Both the position numbers and the translations under genes were made by a program. This document shows, in pieces, positions 1-9,460 of a stretch of DNA of 40,969 nucleotides; position 1 is the stretch's first letter, and each line of letters starts with the position of its first letter. The notes under the pieces are model-generated. The model ran no database searches. It saw only the letters and a list, made by a program, of their open reading frames with translations, and was not told the DNA's origin. This DNA comes from Flavobacteriaceae bacterium (GTDB lineage: Bacteria; Bacteroidota; Bacteroidia; Flavobacteriales; Flavobacteriaceae), in contig JASJDL010000005.1 of NCBI GenBank assembly GCA_030065775.1, positions 1 through 40,969 on the forward strand. The letters run 5' to 3'.

Positions 1-254
1 CGCTATTCCACTGGTAGTGATTTCAGCTGATCGCCCTAAACATTTGATCGATATAGGTGATGGGCAAACAATCCGTCAGGAGAACGTGTTCGAAAAACAT
101 TCACTCTTCAATGCCAAAGTCAGTACCATCTATCAAATTGGCATTGAAGAGTGAATGTTTTTCGAACACGTTCTCCTGACGGATTGTTTGCCCATCACCT
201 ATATCGATCAAATGTTTAGGGCGATCAGCTGAAATCACTACCAGTGGAATAGCG
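1..254. repeat. Perfect inverted repeat: 117-bp arms (1..117 and 138..254) around a 20-bp spacer (118..137) at the window edge
   Basis: 1..10 cgctattcca is the reverse complement of 245..254 tggaatagcg, and 111..117 atgccaa pairs with 138..144 ttggcat. The complementarity runs the full length of the arm up to base 1. Confidence 0.97.
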
Positions 255-535
255 CTGTAAAAAGCTTCAGCGAAAGCGGGGTAATAATTTAACAAGGCAG
301 AACCCGAAGTACAGACAACTGCTGCCGGTCTTCTCTTTTGCTGCGCAATACCCAAAGCAAAAAATGCGGCACAACGCTCATCGGTAATGCTGTAGGCCTT
401 TATAGTTGGGTGGTTTGAAAAACCAATGGTCAGAGGGGCATTTCGGGAACCTGGAGAAATGATAACATCTTCAATCTGGTAGGCCGCACAGTAAGCAATG
501 ATTAACTGTGCCAGTTCATTTTTAGGGTAGCTCAT
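101..535 (-). CDS. menD: 2-succinyl-5-enolpyruvyl-6-hydroxy-3-cyclohexene-1-carboxylate synthase (MenD), N-terminal fragment; last residues come from the fold-back repeat
   Basis: MenD/TPP-enzyme N-terminus (IEDVIISPGSRNAPLTIGF, ITDERCAAFFALGIAQ, DIGDGQTIRQENVFEKHSLFNANL). The reading frame enters the inverted repeat and stops at GIEE*. Confidence 0.9.
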   Translation of the reverse strand: MSYPKNELAQLIIAYCAAYQIEDVIISPGSRNAPLTIGFSNHPTIKAYSITDERCAAFFALGIAQQKRRPAAVVCTSGSALLNYYPAFAEAFYSAIPLVVISADRPKHLIDIGDGQTIRQENVFEKHSLFNANLIDGTDFGIEE

Positions 536-538
536 TCC

Positions 539-1921
539 TTATTTGATTCCGTAAGTATCGAACAAGTATATAATGGCAGCCATTGAGGCTGCACCCAATT
601 CTAACTCACGCTTATTAACTTTATCAAAGGTATCTATTTCTGTATGGTGATAATCAAAATAACGTTGTGAGTCAGGTCGTAAACCGAGCAATACGTTGTC
701 GTCTTTTTTTAATGGGCCAATATCGGCTCCACCTCCACCACGTGCAAAAATATGCAGGTTATACGGTTTAAACAGATGGGACCAATTCAATACTTGCTTA
801 TAATTTGCATCATTGCATGTAAAACCGAAGCCTCGCGGTGTGAATCCCCCGGCATCCGATTCCAAGGCAACAATGTGCTTTTCTTTTTTCTCTAATGCCA
901 CTTTAGCATATTCCTTGCCACCACCCAGGCCATTTTCTTCGTTAGCAAAAAGTACTACCCTAATTGTTCTTTTCGGTTGTATCTTTAATTCTTTGAACAA
1001 ACGGAGTACTTCCATAGATTGTACGACACCAGCGCCGTCGTCATGCGAGCCATCACCTACATCCCATGAATCGAGATGGCCGCCAACAACTATAATTTCG
1101 TCGGGAAATTCAGTTCCTTTCAATTCACCAATTACATTATAAGATTGTGCATCTGGTAAGGTTTTACAGTTCATTTTGAAAAAGAATTGTACGCTGGCCT
1201 CTTTATACTTTAACAACTCACTTAGTGTTTCAGCTCCATTGGTACTGATTGCCGCTGTTGGAATCTGCTGACTCTTGGGATTATCACCATAGCTCATCAC
1301 TCCGGTATGTGGATGATTATCAATGCTCAAATTCATAGAACGAACGATCGCTCCTACGGCTCCGTATTTACCGGCCACCCGTGCACCGCTATATCGCAAA
1401 CCTACGGTCGCTCCATAGGCTTTGAAGGTTTCTATTTTTTCGGCTGGCATTGGGCGGTTGTAAAAGACAATCTTGCCCTTCACTTTTTCACCAAGCTCTT
1501 CAACTTCCTCCAGACTCTGCACTTCGATCACTTCAGCTCTGATACCGTTTTCAGGTGTGGCAATGGAGCCTCCTAAGGCCAAAATAGGTACTTCGATCTT
1601 CGAAACCTTTGTTTCTATATGTGCTTCTTCCTTTGCACCACGAATCCAGTGTGGTACAGTTACCGGTTGCAGCCATACTTTGTCCAAACCTAATTTTTCA
1701 AGTGCCCCTTTGCCCCAGGCTACCGCTTTTTTTTCTCCTTCAGAGCCTGAAAGCCTGTGGCCAATTTTCTTAGATAAATGGTGTAACCACTGATAGCTTT
1801 TCCCTTCTAACAGCGCCTTATCAAAAATGCGCCTGATCTTTACCGAATCTTGCTCATAGTTGGGCTGGGCCGTAAGCGTGAGAGAGAAAAAGAAAATTGT
1901 AAGTCGAAGAACTAATTTCAT
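539..1921 (-). CDS. Secreted M28 family metallopeptidase (carboxypeptidase Q/PGCP-like)
   Basis: 460 aa, signal peptide, GGHLDSWDVGDGSHDDGAGV and LFANEENGLGG metal-binding motifs, PA-like insert. Confidence 0.88.
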   Translation of the reverse strand: MKLVLRLTIFFFSLTLTAQPNYEQDSVKIRRIFDKALLEGKSYQWLHHLSKKIGHRLSGSEGEKKAVAWGKGALEKLGLDKVWLQPVTVPHWIRGAKEEAHIETKVSKIEVPILALGGSIATPENGIRAEVIEVQSLEEVEELGEKVKGKIVFYNRPMPAEKIETFKAYGATVGLRYSGARVAGKYGAVGAIVRSMNLSIDNHPHTGVMSYGDNPKSQQIPTAAISTNGAETLSELLKYKEASVQFFFKMNCKTLPDAQSYNVIGELKGTEFPDEIIVVGGHLDSWDVGDGSHDDGAGVVQSMEVLRLFKELKIQPKRTIRVVLFANEENGLGGGKEYAKVALEKKEKHIVALESDAGGFTPRGFGFTCNDANYKQVLNWSHLFKPYNLHIFARGGGGADIGPLKKDDNVLLGLRPDSQRYFDYHHTEIDTFDKVNKRELELGAASMAAIIYLFDTYGIK

Positions 1922-1932
1922 GTCATATAGGT

Positions 1933-2793
1933 TTATAATTCACTCTCCAATTGGGTCTTAAAGTCACTAAGCTTTTCTTTAGTCTCAGCATCTAACTCCG
2001 GTTCTTTGATATCTTTATAACCCTTTAAAGTATCAATAACGGTCTTGGCCACGATATAACGCGCCGTAGGTTTGTCATCTGCCGGAACTACATACCAAGG
2101 TGCATATTCTTTAGAAGTTCTGTTTAATAAATCTTCATAACACTCCTGGTACTTTTTCCAAAGCTTACGTTCTTTGAGGTCTCCTGAAGAGAACTTCCAA
2201 TTTTTTTCTTTGAGATTGATACGTCTTAATAAGCGATACGCTTGCTCTTCCTTCGAGAGGTGCATAAAAAACTTCAAAATAATTGTACCATTATCTGCAA
2301 TATGCTTTTCGAAATTATTGATATGCTCCATGCGATCATGATAAAAGGCATCATCTAAGTCTTTTACACTTTTCACCGAAGGGATGTTTTCGCCTAAAAT
2401 ATATTCAGGATGCACTCGAGTTACCAATACATTTTCATAATGAGTACGATTGAATACGGCTATTTTACCTCGTTCAGGCAGTGCAATATAATGACGCCAT
2501 AAATAATCATGCTTAAGCTCTTTATCGGTTGGCACTTTAAAACTATGCACGACAACGCCTCGTGCGTTTACATCTTTAAAAACTTCGCGTATTAAACTGT
2601 CTTTACCCGAAGTATCCATACCCTGTAAGCATACTAGCATGCTATATTTACCATGTGCGTACATGGTATCTTGTAAATCGCTTAATTCTTTACGAAGGTC
2701 TTTCAGTTTCCTTTTAGCTGACTCATTAACTTCTTTGGTTGCAATTTTTTTAAGTTGAATCTTGCCTGAAACTTTATATTTATCTGTGCTCAT
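1933..2793 (-). CDS. Polyphosphate kinase 2 (PPK2) family protein
   Basis: Walker A-like LQGMDTSGKDSLI, plus FNRTHYENVLVTRVHPEY and DLKERKLWKKYQECYEDLLNRTSKEYAPWYVVPADDK. Confidence 0.92.
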   Translation of the reverse strand: MSTDKYKVSGKIQLKKIATKEVNESAKRKLKDLRKELSDLQDTMYAHGKYSMLVCLQGMDTSGKDSLIREVFKDVNARGVVVHSFKVPTDKELKHDYLWRHYIALPERGKIAVFNRTHYENVLVTRVHPEYILGENIPSVKSVKDLDDAFYHDRMEHINNFEKHIADNGTIILKFFMHLSKEEQAYRLLRRINLKEKNWKFSSGDLKERKLWKKYQECYEDLLNRTSKEYAPWYVVPADDKPTARYIVAKTVIDTLKGYKDIKEPELDAETKEKLSDFKTQLESEL

Positions 2794-2933
2794 ATTCTAA
2801 AAAAATGATCGCTAAAGATATAAATAAAACCTTTGGTATACCAACAAAATAAGATAGTTAAAATCAGTAGCTTTATTAGAAATAACTATACTTTTAGATA
2901 CATACTTTAGTAAAGAATTCTTTTCTTTCGAGC

Positions 2934-3443
2934 ATGGAAAATAGAACCGTTATACTACAGGGAAGCTCAAGAGGAGATGGTGATACTAGCTTGATTGTCA
3001 ATCACATGAACATCGATAGAGAATTTGATGTCCTTGACTTGCGCGATTATACTATTGGCCATTTTGATTACGATTATAAAAATGCTGGTGATGATTTCAT
3101 TCCATTACTAGAAAAAATTATTGAGCACTACAAAACTCTTGTGTTCATAACACCTGTGTATTGGTACTCCATGAGTGGTCGAATGAAACTTTTTTTTGAC
3201 CGGATTTCTGATCTACTGCATTATCGAAAGGATTTAGGTCGTCAATTGCGAGGAAAAAACATGGCTATGATAAGCGTAAGCAACGCAAATGATCTAAAAA
3301 AAGGATTCGAAATGCCTTTTGTAGAATCTGCTAATTACCTGGGAATGCACTATTTAGGAGACACTCATGTTTGGGTTGAAAATGGCGAAATTAATCAAGA
3401 AGCTTTAATTATTCTTAGTAATTTCAAGAAGGTTATCACTTGA
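2934..3443 (+). CDS. Flavodoxin-fold NAD(P)H-dependent FMN reductase/oxidoreductase
   Basis: LQGSSRGDGDTS flavin-phosphate loop and FITPVYWYSMSGRMKLFFDRISDL. Confidence 0.85.
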   Translation: MENRTVILQGSSRGDGDTSLIVNHMNIDREFDVLDLRDYTIGHFDYDYKNAGDDFIPLLEKIIEHYKTLVFITPVYWYSMSGRMKLFFDRISDLLHYRKDLGRQLRGKNMAMISVSNANDLKKGFEMPFVESANYLGMHYLGDTHVWVENGEINQEALIILSNFKKVIT

Positions 3444-3544
3444 TTTTTAATGAGAAGCACACCTTATCATTAGCACGTAAACGCGATCGAAATTCTCTTT
3501 TAGAGCATTTTAACAGATAATGAAAACGAGAAGATAAAACCAGA

Positions 3545-4657
3545 TTAACTACTTTTCTCTTCTTCTTCCTTTATTTTATTCCACACTTTGACTTCATCAT
3601 TTTCGGCGATGCCATCCTTAATTTCCACATGTATACCGTCGCTTACACCGAGTGTAACATCTTTTCTGTCAAATCCATCACCATTTTTGATTTCTACATA
3701 AGGTGCCTTGGTTTCTTTATCAAACTGAACCAGTGCTTCCTTAATAGCCATCACGCTATCTGCTTTGGCCAAAATGATCGAAGCATTAGCACTTAAACCT
3801 ACCCGCACAAAAGTGGTGTCTTGTTTGTTCAATGTACCTTTGATTTCAAACTGTATGGCCCCGTTTTCGAGAACTCCTTTTGGTGCTATATAATCTAAAA
3901 CAGCATCAAAAACCGTATTCTCTACTGCCCCAACGGTGATTTCAAGTGGTAAGCCCTCTCGTATCTTTCCAACATCCGACTCATCGATTTTACCTTCAAA
4001 GATCAGTTTATTAACATCTGCTAACGAGGCGACCGTTGTACCTTCATTAAAGTTGTTGGCCTCGATCACCTGGTTGCCGACTTCAACAGGCACATCCAAG
4101 ACCATACCGGATACCGTGGCACGGATCAAGGTATTGGCAGAATTTCCCAATCCCCTTGTGGAGCCGGTTCGAACGATATCATAACTTCTATTGGCGGCAT
4201 TATAATCCTGCTGCGCTTGCTTGTAGGTGACATCAGCGCGTTCTAAATCTTGCCGTGAGATCACGCCTTTATCAAACAAAGCTTTTTGGCGGTCATAATT
4301 TCGCTTCTGGTCATCCAGAGCAATCTTGGCAGTTTGAATTTGGTTCTTAGCATTATTCAATGACGTTAAATTGGGAATTACACGGATCTTGGCAATAAGG
4401 TCTCCTTTTTTCACATTATCACCGCCCTTGACGTAGACCTCCTGAATTACACCAGATATATTCGGTTTTATTAAAACTTCTTCCAAGGGTAAAATACTTC
4501 CTGTGGCAACAGTTTTCTTAACAATGCTTTTCTTTTCAGGCTTTTCAGTTTTATAAACCACCGGATCTTCCTGATTTTTCTGGTAGAGGTAATACATTGC
4601 CGCTGCAAAGGTGATGACAATAAAAACTAATATAAATATTGTTACTGATTTTTTCAT
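3545..4657 (-). CDS. HlyD/MacA-family periplasmic adaptor subunit
   Basis: N-terminal TM, lipoyl/barrel-sandwich halves (VIQEVYVKGGDNVKKGDLIAKI ... SGMVLDVPVEVGNQV), coiled-coil hairpin. Confidence 0.9.
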   Translation of the reverse strand: MKKSVTIFILVFIVITFAAAMYYLYQKNQEDPVVYKTEKPEKKSIVKKTVATGSILPLEEVLIKPNISGVIQEVYVKGGDNVKKGDLIAKIRVIPNLTSLNNAKNQIQTAKIALDDQKRNYDRQKALFDKGVISRQDLERADVTYKQAQQDYNAANRSYDIVRTGSTRGLGNSANTLIRATVSGMVLDVPVEVGNQVIEANNFNEGTTVASLADVNKLIFEGKIDESDVGKIREGLPLEITVGAVENTVFDAVLDYIAPKGVLENGAIQFEIKGTLNKQDTTFVRVGLSANASIILAKADSVMAIKEALVQFDKETKAPYVEIKNGDGFDRKDVTLGVSDGIHVEIKDGIAENDEVKVWNKIKEEEEKSS

Positions 4658-4681
4658 TTGTGTTCGTTTCTGGTTTATATA

Positions 4682-5941
4682 TTAATCTGTTCTCAATGCT
4701 TCTATGGGCCGAATCTTTATCGCATTTTGCGCCGGAATAAATCCGGCTAAAAGCCCCGAAACAATCAATATAGTTAATGCTATGGATACTACACCGATAT
4801 TTACGCTTGGATTTGCAAACATATCGACCGGACCACTGCTATCTATCGCTAAGTTGATAAGATAAATGAGCAATGACGAAAATACAATACCTGCCATACC
4901 CGATATGATTGTTAAAAATACTGATTCAGTTAGGATCTGGCTTCTTATGTTCCATGGCGAAGCACCTAAAGATCTTCTAATGCCAATCTCTTTTGTACGC
5001 TCTTTGACTACAATAAGCATGATATTACTTACCCCGATAATTCCTGATAATAATACTAGTGTACCAACAAAATAGGCAATCACTCTTATCGCCACAAAAA
5101 GTCGTTGAACCCTACTGTATTCTTCATGCAAATCAAAATGCCCAACGGCTCTTTCGTCATCAGGATGAATCTTGTGATTTTTTCGCACAATATCAAATAT
5201 TTTACTCTTTATATTGGTAATTGGCGTGTTATCTATAGCCGTAATGGCCATCCACCCTACTTTATCTCCTCTGTTAAATGCCTGGGAAAAGGCTGTAAAC
5301 GGTATAAATATTTGTTTTTGATCTTCTTCACCATCACCACCACTACTTTTCTTCTTGTAAGTACCAATGACCATAAAATTAACACCCTGGATTTTTATGT
5401 AAGTACCTAAATATGCCTCATCTTTATCATATAATTCATTTCGTACACCCTCACCAATGATAGCAACTTTTCTATTCTGATCAATGTCATTATAATTAAT
5501 AAACCTGCCCGAGGTTATATCCATAGGCTCTTGTTTAATAATTTCAGGATAATCGCCGTAGATATTATAAGCACCGGTTTTAATTCCTCGTACTACATTG
5601 TTGGATCCGTTAAAACCTCCTAATTGATTACGAGGAGAAATAAATCTAAGATCGGGTACATTACGTCGTATATCTTCAACATCAGAGAGACGATAGCTAA
5701 AACGCCTGTCTTTTGGCATACCCTGATAAGCTTTTGTCGCGGTACGTGTCCAGATAAACATGGTATTTGTTGCTACGTCGCCGAACTCCATATTGACACC
5801 ATTTTCAAAACCTTTACCGGCAGCTAATAAAATAATCAGTATAAAAATACCCCAGAATACTCCAAAAGCCGTCAATACGGTTCTGAACCAATTTCCTGAG
5901 AGTACTTCTATTATTTCTTTCCAGCGGTCTCTGCTAAACAT
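4682..5941 (-). CDS. MacB-type ABC transporter permease (MacB_PCD + FtsX)
   Basis: N-terminal TM, periplasmic domain, GVSNIMLIVVKERTKEIGIRRSLGASPWNIRSQILTE, C-terminal GFIPAQNAIKIRPIEALRTD. Confidence 0.92.
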   Translation of the reverse strand: MFSRDRWKEIIEVLSGNWFRTVLTAFGVFWGIFILIILLAAGKGFENGVNMEFGDVATNTMFIWTRTATKAYQGMPKDRRFSYRLSDVEDIRRNVPDLRFISPRNQLGGFNGSNNVVRGIKTGAYNIYGDYPEIIKQEPMDITSGRFINYNDIDQNRKVAIIGEGVRNELYDKDEAYLGTYIKIQGVNFMVIGTYKKKSSGGDGEEDQKQIFIPFTAFSQAFNRGDKVGWMAITAIDNTPITNIKSKIFDIVRKNHKIHPDDERAVGHFDLHEEYSRVQRLFVAIRVIAYFVGTLVLLSGIIGVSNIMLIVVKERTKEIGIRRSLGASPWNIRSQILTESVFLTIISGMAGIVFSSLLIYLINLAIDSSGPVDMFANPSVNIGVVSIALTILIVSGLLAGFIPAQNAIKIRPIEALRTD

Positions 5942-5943
5942 AG

Positions 5944-7191
5944 TTATTCGTCTCTAAGTGCTTCAATGGGTTGTACTTTCGCTGCACGCCATGCAGGGAA
6001 AAATCCGGCTATAGCTCCTGCAATTATTAATAAAATAACCATCGTCATGGCTATTGAGAAATTGACCGTTGGATTCGACACATAATCTACTTCTACATTT
6101 GGCCCTACGAGCTCTAATAGGCCCATGCTGAATATTAAACCTGCGAATCCAGAAACTGCTGTCACAAAAATTGCTTCATGTAAGATCATACCAATAATAG
6201 ACCAGGGTTTAGCGCCTAAGGCTTTTCTAATTCCAATTTCGCGGGTACGGTCCTTTACGATAATGAGCATTATATTACTCACACCAACAATACCGGCAAT
6301 AATGGTACAAATACCCACAAACCAGAAGAATAGAGCAATATTATTTGTTAGCGTAAAATAGCGCTTTGCCTCTTCTTCTGCACTCCAAACCCCAATAGCA
6401 CTGTTATCATCGGGGGCTACCTGATGCGCTTTTTTTAGATAATTTTTTAACTTTTCGGTGAATTTATTCGCCGCAAAAACCGATTCATCAAAAGTTTCCT
6501 GTGGAGTCAAGGTAAATGACATGTTTGCCAATTTATTTTGTCCGTTAAAGATATGTTGCGCTGTTGTAATGGGTATATACATTCTGTTTTCCTCGCGCTC
6601 CCCGCCTTCATCGGCATAAACACCAATAATTTTAAAATTGATACCCGATAGCTGTAAATATTCATTGAGTGGGTTTTCCACTTTTTTCATCATCTCGCGC
6701 TTGATCTTTTTGCTGATAACAACAACCTTAAGATTTGCGTCCAGATCAAGTTGATTCAGATAGCGTCCAGACACCATCTTCACATTTTCTATTCGCTGAT
6801 AATCGGGGCTTACGCCTTGTACACCGTAGGTGCCTGATTCTTGCTTGTAATTAATCGATATTCCTTGAACTCTGAAGACTCCCGATTTATACTCTAGATC
6901 CTCCGCGAAAGCCGTGTTCGAATATTCAAAATTTTCATTTTTCAATTGAATACGCCTGCCCGGATTTAAACCCTTATGTTCCTTAGTGGTTACTTGTGTC
7001 CACACCCATATTCGATTGGTGGCATCGGCCTCAAATTCTTTCTTAATACCATTTTGGAACCCCTGTCCGAACCCTAATAAAATGACCAGTATAAAAATAC
7101 CAGAGGCCACAGAAAGCCCTGTAAGAAAAGTGCGAAGTTTATTCTTACGAATGGTATCAAAAATTTCTTGCCAACGATCTATATCGAACAT
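5944..7191 (-). CDS. MacB-type ABC transporter permease (second paralog)
   Basis: GVSNIMLIIVKDRTREIGIRKALGAKPWSIIGMILHEAIF and GFFPAWRAAKVQPIEALRDE. Adjacent to and paralogous with the 4682..5941 gene. Confidence 0.92.
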   Translation of the reverse strand: MFDIDRWQEIFDTIRKNKLRTFLTGLSVASGIFILVILLGFGQGFQNGIKKEFEADATNRIWVWTQVTTKEHKGLNPGRRIQLKNENFEYSNTAFAEDLEYKSGVFRVQGISINYKQESGTYGVQGVSPDYQRIENVKMVSGRYLNQLDLDANLKVVVISKKIKREMMKKVENPLNEYLQLSGINFKIIGVYADEGGEREENRMYIPITTAQHIFNGQNKLANMSFTLTPQETFDESVFAANKFTEKLKNYLKKAHQVAPDDNSAIGVWSAEEEAKRYFTLTNNIALFFWFVGICTIIAGIVGVSNIMLIIVKDRTREIGIRKALGAKPWSIIGMILHEAIFVTAVSGFAGLIFSMGLLELVGPNVEVDYVSNPTVNFSIAMTMVILLIIAGAIAGFFPAWRAAKVQPIEALRDE

Positions 7192-7234
7192 AAAAGAGGG
7201 TCCTATGTATAAATTTGAAGAGTTGTTTTTTTAA

Positions 7235-7263
7235 TAGACGCCCTGCACTACTATTTTGTTACA
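7235..7263 (-). promoter_or_regulatory. Candidate ECF-sigma-like promoter upstream of the MacB-type permease operon
   Basis: On the minus strand, TGTAAC (7263..7258), 17-nt spacer, CGTCTA (7240..7235). About 44 nt separate it from the ATG at 7191. Motif-based only. Confidence 0.4.
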
Positions 7264-7423
7264 GTATCAGATTAGAAATATTAAAAAAATCTTCGTTCCT
7301 TTTGATACGGAGTGCCTGGCTAATCGTAACTTGTCATCAGCAACATCGAAAAGTCGAAATCTTAAAGGATAAAAAAAGAAGTTAAAACAGTTTTCTTCTG
7401 TCAAATAAACTAAAAGAATAAAA

Positions 7424-8845
7424 TTATTTCTTTAAACCTAGCTTTTCAGCTTTTTGAAGCATGTATGCGTATGCTTCATCATAATTATTGCCAATTTCCC
7501 CTTCTAGAATAGCATTTTTAATCGCTTCCTTGATCTGGCCTATTTCGCGACAAGGTTTCAAATTGAAAGTTTCCATAATCAATTCACCGGAAATCGGTGG
7601 CTGAAAATTGCGAATACGGTCACGCTCTTCTACTTCCTTAATTTTTTGACGAACACGCTTAAAATTATTCAAATATTGCTGCTGTTTCCTTGGGTTTTTA
7701 GTAGTAATATCAGCTTCGCAGTGTGTCATTAGATCATCAATATCATCTCCCGCATCGAAAATCAAACGACGTACAGCAGAATCTGTGACCTCCTCTTCGG
7801 CAAGGATTACCGGACGTGAACTCAATAATACCATTTTTTGAACATATTTCATCTTATTGTTCAATGGCATACGCAAACGCTTAAAAATTTTATAGACCAT
7901 TTTTGAGCCCACGAATTCATGCCCATGAAAGGTCCAACCAATTTTTTTATGGAATTTTTTGGTAGGAGCTTTGCCAATGTCATGCAGCAACGCCGACCAT
8001 CGCAGCCAGAGGTCATCAGTATTTTTCGAAATATTATCAACCACCTGTAACGTATGATAAAAATTGTCTTTATGTTTCTGACCTTCAACTTCTTCCACTC
8101 CTTTTAAAGCTATCAGTTCGGGCAGTATTCGTACTAATAACCCTGTTTCTTCCAGTAAGCGGAAGCCTACAGAGGGCCTGTCAGCCAATAAAATTTTATG
8201 CAATTCATCAACAATACGCTCTTTAGTAATAATATCAATGCGTTTGGCATTTCTGGTTATTGCTTTTAAGGATTTTTCTTCGATGGTAAAATTTAATTGC
8301 GTAGTAAAGCGAATAGCACGCAACATTCTCAAAGGGTCATCAGAATACGTAATATCAGGATCAAGAGGTGTGCGAATGAGCTTATTTTCCAAGTCTTTTA
8401 TTCCGCTAAAAGGATCAAGCAACTCACCATAGGTTTCATGTTGTAAGCTTAAGGCCAGCGCATTAATAGTGAAATCCCTCCGGTTTTGATCGTCATGCAA
8501 TGTACCTTCTTTGACCGCAGGATTTCTACTTTCTTCAGAATAGGATTCTTTACGCGCCCCTACAAACTCTAATTCAATGTCTTCATGCCTGAGCATTGCA
8601 GTGCCATAGGTTTTAAACACCTGTACTTTAGGTTTGTCCGGTAGTAAGTTTGCAACCTTTTTGGCAAGCTCAATACCGTTGCCAACTGTAACAATATCAA
8701 TATCTTTTGTAGCACCTCTCTCCAGTAAAAAATCACGTACATAACCACCGATTATGTAAGAATCCTGCCCAAGTTCATCAGATGCTTTAGAAATTATTTC
8801 AAAGATTGGATTGTTTAAAGCGTGCCTGTAATTCTTTTGTGTCAC
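7424..8845 (-). CDS. cca: CCA tRNA nucleotidyltransferase / poly(A) polymerase family, HD domain
   Basis: IIGGYVRDFLLERGATKDIDIVTVG nucleotidyltransferase signature, RRDFTINALALSL, and HDIGKAPTKKFHKKIGWTFHGHEFVGSKM HD domain. Confidence 0.93.
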   Translation of the reverse strand: MTQKNYRHALNNPIFEIISKASDELGQDSYIIGGYVRDFLLERGATKDIDIVTVGNGIELAKKVANLLPDKPKVQVFKTYGTAMLRHEDIELEFVGARKESYSEESRNPAVKEGTLHDDQNRRDFTINALALSLQHETYGELLDPFSGIKDLENKLIRTPLDPDITYSDDPLRMLRAIRFTTQLNFTIEEKSLKAITRNAKRIDIITKERIVDELHKILLADRPSVGFRLLEETGLLVRILPELIALKGVEEVEGQKHKDNFYHTLQVVDNISKNTDDLWLRWSALLHDIGKAPTKKFHKKIGWTFHGHEFVGSKMVYKIFKRLRMPLNNKMKYVQKMVLLSSRPVILAEEEVTDSAVRRLIFDAGDDIDDLMTHCEADITTKNPRKQQQYLNNFKRVRQKIKEVEERDRIRNFQPPISGELIMETFNLKPCREIGQIKEAIKNAILEGEIGNNYDEAYAYMLQKAEKLGLKK

Positions 8846-8897
8846 TGATTTGTATAGAAGTTCCTTTAGCGTAAAGGAATAATTTTATATTAATAGA

Positions 8898-9458
8898 TTA
8901 GTCTCTTAAAACCTTAACTGAGCCATCTTCAAGAATTTTAATGACTCTCGACGAATATTTCGATACTGCATCATGATGCAAATTTACCACATAATCAACC
9001 GCATCCAAAATGGCGGGGCTGATTTCTTTGAACGCCTTAGGTGTAACCTCACCACTGATATTTGCAGATGTTGACACTATTGGTTTTTGAAAATTTTTAA
9101 TGAGTTTCTGGCAAAAATCATTCTGAACTATCCGAATAGCAACGGTATTATCGTGGGCGATCACGTTTTCTGCCAGCCCCTTTGGGTTCTTATATATTAT
9201 TGTGGTTGGTTTTTCTGCATGGGATAGAACTTCCAATGCCCTCTCGGGAACTTCGGTGACAATAGTTTTCAGCATTTGAAGGGAATCAACCAGAATAATT
9301 AGACTTTTGCTTTCTTCACGGCGTTTAACCTTATAAACTTTTGCAACGGCTTCCTTATCTGTGGCATCGCATCCTATACCCCAAACGGTATCGGTAGGGT
9401 ATAAAATTACTCCCCCTTTTCCCAAACTGGTAATCGTATGTTCTATTTCAGTTTTCAA
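8898..9458 (-). CDS. L-threonylcarbamoyladenylate synthase (Sua5/YciO/YrdC family)
   Basis: GGVILYPTDTVWGIGCDA, KVYKVKRREESKSLIILV and PIVSTSANISGE motifs. Confidence 0.94.
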   Translation of the reverse strand: MKTEIEHTITSLGKGGVILYPTDTVWGIGCDATDKEAVAKVYKVKRREESKSLIILVDSLQMLKTIVTEVPERALEVLSHAEKPTTIIYKNPKGLAENVIAHDNTVAIRIVQNDFCQKLIKNFQKPIVSTSANISGEVTPKAFKEISPAILDAVDYVVNLHHDAVSKYSSRVIKILEDGSVKVLRD

Positions 9459-9460
9459 TA

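Noticed and set aside
1-254. Hairpin telomere, transposon terminal inverted repeat or phage end
   Set aside because: Both arms encode the same MenD fragment and reach exactly base 1. No transposase or telomere resolvase is nearby. A fold-back artefact explains it more simply.
813-1793. Plus-strand ORFs at 813, 1307 and 1473
   Set aside because: Antisense to the well-supported M28 peptidase; no recognisable domains and low-complexity composition typical of shadow ORFs.
4866-7234. Plus-strand ORFs (4866, 5105, 5624, 5760, 6125, 6986) in the permease region
   Set aside because: Opposite to two clear MacB-type permeases; no family features. Resemblance between some of them mirrors the paralogy of the permeases.
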